Below are positions 34,747-37,786 of a stretch of DNA of 37,786 bases, piece after piece. The notes beneath the pieces were generated by a model. It was not told the origin of the DNA. It saw nothing but the letters and a program-made list of their open reading frames with translations, and made no database searches. The stretch spans positions 1 to 37,786 of the forward strand of contig CAZOOR010000018.1 of the NCBI GenBank assembly GCA_964581505.1, in the 5' to 3' direction. Position 1 is the stretch's first letter; every line of letters starts with the position of its first letter. A program made the position numbers and the translations under genes. Source of the stretch: CAZOOR01 sp964581505. GTDB taxonomy: Bacteria; Bacteroidota; Ignavibacteria; Kapaibacteriales; UBA2268.

Positions 34747-35259
34747 TTATTTGGACAGTGTATCAGCTTTTACATTTGTGGTACCTTGTGCTACTCCGAT
34801 GATACCGCTGACAATCACCCAACGACCGTCTTCTTTTCTCAATGTACGTGCTACGCGAAGGAACATATTATGCAGAATATTATCCTTAACAACCGTCAAA
34901 GGCATACCGTAAATGATTGATGCAAATGTACCGTAGGGGTCCATTTGGATAGATATATCACTCATATCTCCATAGCGCATTTCATCAACATTATTAAACT
35001 GCTCTGTCAATTTGTGCTTAAATTCATTTAGATTATTAATTACCTCCGAGGAATCTGTTCCGAAAAACACAACATCATCTGCTAAAGTTGGCAGAATACC
35101 GGCAAAATCCTTTTGTTGAAAAGCGGAATTATAATTATTTAGTACTTCTATAACAGAACGCTTTTCAGCTTCAATTTCTTGGTTAGTCAGCGGCTCGACC
35201 GAGGGAGCGCAAGAAACAACCAAAACCAATAACAATAAAAATTGTAGATACTTTTTCAT
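34747..35259 (-). CDS. NTF2-like (SnoaL/DUF4440-type) lipoprotein
   Basis: A 170-residue lipoprotein with the lipobox LVVSC (Cys17) and a mature domain of the NTF2-like fold: EKRSVIEVLNNYNSAFQQKDFAGILPTLADDVVFFGTD, then later DGRWVIVSG. The family covers small enzymes and ligand-binding proteins, and no catalytic residues can be picked here. The start at 35259 has AAGGAG at the proper 8-base distance; the ATG two codons upstream (35265) is too close to it. It diverges from the peptidase gene at 35528. Confidence 0.8.
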   Translation of the reverse strand: MKKYLQFLLLLVLVVSCAPSVEPLTNQEIEAEKRSVIEVLNNYNSAFQQKDFAGILPTLADDVVFFGTDSSEVINNLNEFKHKLTEQFNNVDEMRYGDMSDISIQMDPYGTFASIIYGMPLTVVKDNILHNMFLRVARTLRKEDGRWVIVSGIIGVAQGTTNVKADTLSK

Positions 35260-35304
35260 AAACATTACTCCTTATGTTAATTAAAGAATTACCCTTAATA
35301 TCGT

Positions 35305-35363
35305 AAATTTTTTTGTAATTTTCAATTTTTTTTCGATTTTTTTTCAATTTTTTTTCGATTTTA
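35305..35363. repeat. Phased T-tracts (11-bp period), likely curved DNA
   Basis: TTCAATTTTTT and TTCGATTTTTT alternate; the C residues fall at 35323, 35334, 35345 and 35356, exactly 11 bp apart, with T8 runs between them and a T7 run upstream (35308-35314). Such helically phased A/T-tracts bend DNA. The block lies between two divergent lipoprotein genes. Confidence 0.85.
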
Positions 35364-35493
35364 CTTATTAATATATAATAACAATTTGTTCCAAATACAT
35401 AAATAATAAAGTATTAGAAGATTTTCGGGGAAAATTATCAGGCGATAAATATTTTTTTGTTGTTTGTGATTTTTCGTAATTTTAATAAATATT

Positions 35494-35524
35494 ATTGAAT
35501 TTTTTTAATTATTTAATAGGTTTG
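35494..35524 (+). promoter_or_regulatory. Possible promoter giving a leaderless transcript
   Basis: ATTG (35494-35497), 19 bases, then TAGGTTTG (35517-35524), a full TAnnTTTG match. It ends 3 bases before the ATG at 35528, so transcription would start at or near the first codon. No clear Shine-Dalgarno exists, which fits. Confidence 0.35.
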
Positions 35525-35527
35525 TAT

Positions 35528-37564
35528 ATGAAATATTTTTTGATTTTATTACTTTCAGTAGCAACTATTCTGAGCAGTTGCGAAAAAATAGGTGGAGACA
35601 AAATGAGCAGTATAACAGATGCCGACGTTAGAAATGTACTCACAGAAATTAAAAACAAACTGGACGAGAATATTCCAAAGCATTTGGAACGTGGCGTTAA
35701 ACAAGTTGCAAAATTTTGGACATCGGAAGACGGTACGAATAACGATTTTCGTAAATTCTGTACGGACAATTTTATTGCTTCGGAGGATACACTCGGAATG
35801 GTTTTTAATAAACTATCGAAATATTTTGAATCGGTAAACGGAAATTTCAATAAACTTGCACTTGAACTTTCTTGGACAATGCAAGTACAGGAAGGTGATA
35901 TTATGCCCATTGACCTTATGTTCAGTGGCTACGACCCTTCATCGCATTTCAATAATGATTTATTCAAGAACAAAATAGCATTCTACACAATGCTAAATTT
36001 CCCTTTCTATTCTCTTGAAGAAAAAAATGAACTTGGTAAAAATTGGACGCGTAAGCAGTGGGCTTATGCCCGTATAGGTGATTTGTTTACTTCTCGAATT
36101 CCGGCAGAGATTTTGCAAAACATTGCAGAAACTCTTGCAAAAGCGGACAACTATATTGCCAACTATAATATCTATGTAGGTTACTTAGTTGATGACGAAG
36201 GTAAATCTTACTTTGAGAAAGATAAAAAACTTATTACTCATTGGAATCTGCGTGATGAACTGAAAGCACAGTATGCCGAGCCGGACGGATTGCAACGCCA
36301 GAAAATGATTTACAAAGTAATGAATCGTATAGTAACTCAGACAATACCTGAACCGGTGATAAACAGCGGAAATTACACTTGGAATCCATTTAGTAATATG
36401 GTTTACAAAGATAATAAAGAAATCAAAGTAAAACCGGAACCTAATACACGCTACAAGTATCTGCTTGATTTATTCCGTGCGCAAGAAGCCGAGGATAAAT
36501 ATTGTCCTTTCTATCCCTCGTATATCGAACGTTCATTTGCCAGAGATATGGAAATCCCACAGCCGGAACTGGAACAAATATTCATTAATTTAGTTTCCTC
36601 ACCGACTGTTAAAAATATTGCTAAATTGATTAAGAAGCGACTTGGCAGGGATTTGCAACCGTTTGATATTTGGTATGATGGTTTCAAAGCCCGCAGTACA
36701 ATTTCCGAAGAAGAACTATCGACAATCACAAGAAAGAAATATCCTACACCGCAGGCTTTTGCAAAAGGTATGCCGGGAATTCTAACAAAACTTGGATTTA
36801 CAAAAGATAAGGCTGAATGGATTGCCGCTCACGTTCAGGTGGACCCCTCTCGCGGTGCGGGACATGCTGCGGGGGCGCAAATGAAAAGTGATAAAGCACA
36901 CTTACGCACACGTGTTGCACAAAACGGAATGGATTACAAAGGATATAATATTGCCGTCCATGAGTTCGGTCATAATGTAGAGCAAACAATCACTTTGCAG
37001 AATATTGATTACTATATGTTGCATGGGGTACCAAATACTGCATTCACGGAAGCGGTAGCATTTCTGTTCCAAAAACAAGACCTCGAATTACTTGGAATAA
37101 ATAACAGCGACCCGAAGCGAAATTATTTCAAGACACTGGATAATTTCTGGTCTGCTTATGAAATAATGGGTGTTTCACTAGTGGATATGGGAGTTTGGAA
37201 ATGGCTCTACAAGCACCCGAAAGCAACACCCGAACAGTTGAAAGAAACAACAATCAAAATAGCAAAAGAAATTTGGAACAAATATTATGCAGAAATATTC
37301 GGCATAAAAGAGCAACCGATTCTCGCTGTATATTCGCATATGATTGTTTATCCTCTTTATCTATCGGCATATCCTGTCGGTAATTTAATTGAGTTCCAAT
37401 TGGGTGAGAATTTCAAGGGCAAGAATTTTGCCGATGAGCTTACACGCTGTTTACTATCCGGCAACATTACACCTGCTATATGGATGAATAATGCAGTCGG
37501 ACAAAATATTTCTGTAAAAGCCTTGATTGATGCCGCCGAAGAATCCTTGAAAAATATTGAATAA
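35528..37564 (+). CDS. Zinc metallopeptidase lipoprotein (gluzincin-like)
   Basis: A 678-residue lipoprotein. The ATG at 35528 begins MKYFLILLLSVATILSSC, with lipobox Cys18; the in-frame TTG at 35495 would place 11 odd residues before it and is rejected. The zinc site is HEFGH (His478, Glu479, His482) with a likely third ligand Glu508 in FTEAVAF, 26 residues after the second His, close to the spacing in M3-type gluzincins. Residues 30-440 are mostly helical and soluble. I do not recognise the exact family; no T9SS tail. It is expected to be anchored in the outer membrane or periplasm. A hairpin follows the stop. Confidence 0.8.
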   Translation: MKYFLILLLSVATILSSCEKIGGDKMSSITDADVRNVLTEIKNKLDENIPKHLERGVKQVAKFWTSEDGTNNDFRKFCTDNFIASEDTLGMVFNKLSKYFESVNGNFNKLALELSWTMQVQEGDIMPIDLMFSGYDPSSHFNNDLFKNKIAFYTMLNFPFYSLEEKNELGKNWTRKQWAYARIGDLFTSRIPAEILQNIAETLAKADNYIANYNIYVGYLVDDEGKSYFEKDKKLITHWNLRDELKAQYAEPDGLQRQKMIYKVMNRIVTQTIPEPVINSGNYTWNPFSNMVYKDNKEIKVKPEPNTRYKYLLDLFRAQEAEDKYCPFYPSYIERSFARDMEIPQPELEQIFINLVSSPTVKNIAKLIKKRLGRDLQPFDIWYDGFKARSTISEEELSTITRKKYPTPQAFAKGMPGILTKLGFTKDKAEWIAAHVQVDPSRGAGHAAGAQMKSDKAHLRTRVAQNGMDYKGYNIAVHEFGHNVEQTITLQNIDYYMLHGVPNTAFTEAVAFLFQKQDLELLGINNSDPKRNYFKTLDNFWSAYEIMGVSLVDMGVWKWLYKHPKATPEQLKETTIKIAKEIWNKYYAEIFGIKEQPILAVYSHMIVYPLYLSAYPVGNLIEFQLGENFKGKNFADELTRCLLSGNITPAIWMNNAVGQNISVKALIDAAEESLKNIE

Positions 37565-37588
37565 TACTAATAATTTATATTGTGGAAA

Positions 37589-37622
37589 CAGTAACCGCAC
37601 CCCCTTATAGATGCGGTTACTG
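37589..37622. terminator. Hairpin between the peptidase gene and the T9SS gene
   Basis: CAGTAACCGCA (37589-37599) and TGCGGTTACTG (37612-37622) form a perfect 11-bp stem around 12 bases. No T-run follows on plus, but the convergent position fits a bidirectional stop. The core resembles the hairpin at 26509-26536. Confidence 0.55.
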
Positions 37623-37670
37623 TACTTCGCTCGTCTCAATGACATTCTCTTTGCCGAGGTGAATTTAAAA

Positions 37671-37786
37671 CTATAATTTCACAAACTTATACATCTTACC
37701 ACCCACACGCACAAAATACACACCCGCCACTAAGTCCGACACATCAAGCCGAATATGTCCCCCTTCGGAGGGGGTGCCTGCGGAGC
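37671..37786 (-). CDS. C-terminal end of a T9SS-secreted protein (partial)
   Basis: The gene runs in from beyond the right edge. The visible 38 residues read, in part, SAGTPSEGG, HIRLDVSDLVAGVYFVRV and GGKMYKFVKL before the TAG stop at 37673-37671. This is the end of a type A T9SS sorting domain, which directs export through the outer membrane. The SAGTPSEGG segment is encoded by a GC-rich palindromic repeat (CCCCCTTCGGAGGGGG) inserted in frame, as also seen in the remnant at 26653-26750. Confidence 0.85.
   Translation of the reverse strand, partial: SAGTPSEGGHIRLDVSDLVAGVYFVRVGGKMYKFVKL
37749..37764. repeat. Palindromic element inside T9SS coding sequence
   Basis: CCCCCTTCGGAGGGGG forms a perfect hairpin with loop TCGG, within the partial T9SS gene. 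A related CTCCCTCCGAAGGGG element lies in the remnant at about 26675-26689, at the same place relative to HIRLDVS. Confidence 0.8.

Overview
The window is AT-rich bacterial chromosome, probably from the FCB group: Bacteroidota or the Ignavibacteria/Kapabacteria branch. The reasons are two secreted proteins ending in type IX secretion (T9SS) sorting domains plus the tail of a third at the right edge, several lipoproteins, Bacteroidota-type promoters (TAnnTTTG) before several genes, and families common there (bi-domain Zn-ADH/Gfo-Idh oxidoreductase, DUF4919, SMR transporter). No tRNA, rRNA, CRISPR array, transposase or phage gene was seen. The lineage is an inference from gene content.

Layout. 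1-2394 (+): AmpG-like MFS permease, SugE/Gdx-like SMR transporter and a PPP-type phosphatase, meeting a convergent bi-domain oxidoreductase (2391-4535, -) in a shared TTAA. 4658-5881 (+): MdtG-like efflux pump. 5979-12577 (+): tight operon of a membrane-anchored GH2-like protein, purC, rodA, pdxA and ppk2. 12619-18401 (+): accessory block with an orphan PmeII-like restriction enzyme, a metzincin lipoprotein, a DUF4919 protein, a T9SS beta-helix protein and an AAA/DUF4143 ATPase behind an operator-like repeat array. 18461-24919 (-): six-gene carbamoyl/ornithine cluster, transcribed argF, arcC, pyrB-like, rocD, nagZ, cpgS-like, ending in a strong terminator. 25410-25985 (+): two small membrane proteins. 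25986-26985: about 1 kb of non-coding DNA packed with palindromic repeats and a decayed T9SS domain. 26986-31520 (-): T9SS subtilisin-like protease followed by manC. 31712-32020 (+): secreted Lys/Cys-rich repeat protein. 32357-34546 (-): membrane pyrophosphatase. 34747-35259 (-): NTF2-like lipoprotein. 35528-37564 (+): zinc-peptidase lipoprotein, divergent across phased T-tracts. 37671-37786 (-): tail of a T9SS protein.

The best candidate for an undescribed system is the minus-strand cluster. OTC and carbamate kinase can turn citrulline into ornithine, ATP and CO2/NH3, and ornithine aminotransferase removes ornithine. Embedded with them are (i) a carbamoyltransferase of the ATCase fold whose aspartate-binding Lys84 and Gln231 are Glu and Asp while the carbamoyl-phosphate site is intact, and (ii) a P-loop protein related to archaeal cyclic 2,3-diphosphoglycerate synthetase. 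This suggests a carbamoyl-phosphate-centred pathway with a non-aspartate acceptor and an unassigned nucleotide-dependent step. A second theme is palindromic repeats that have entered coding sequence for T9SS sorting domains.
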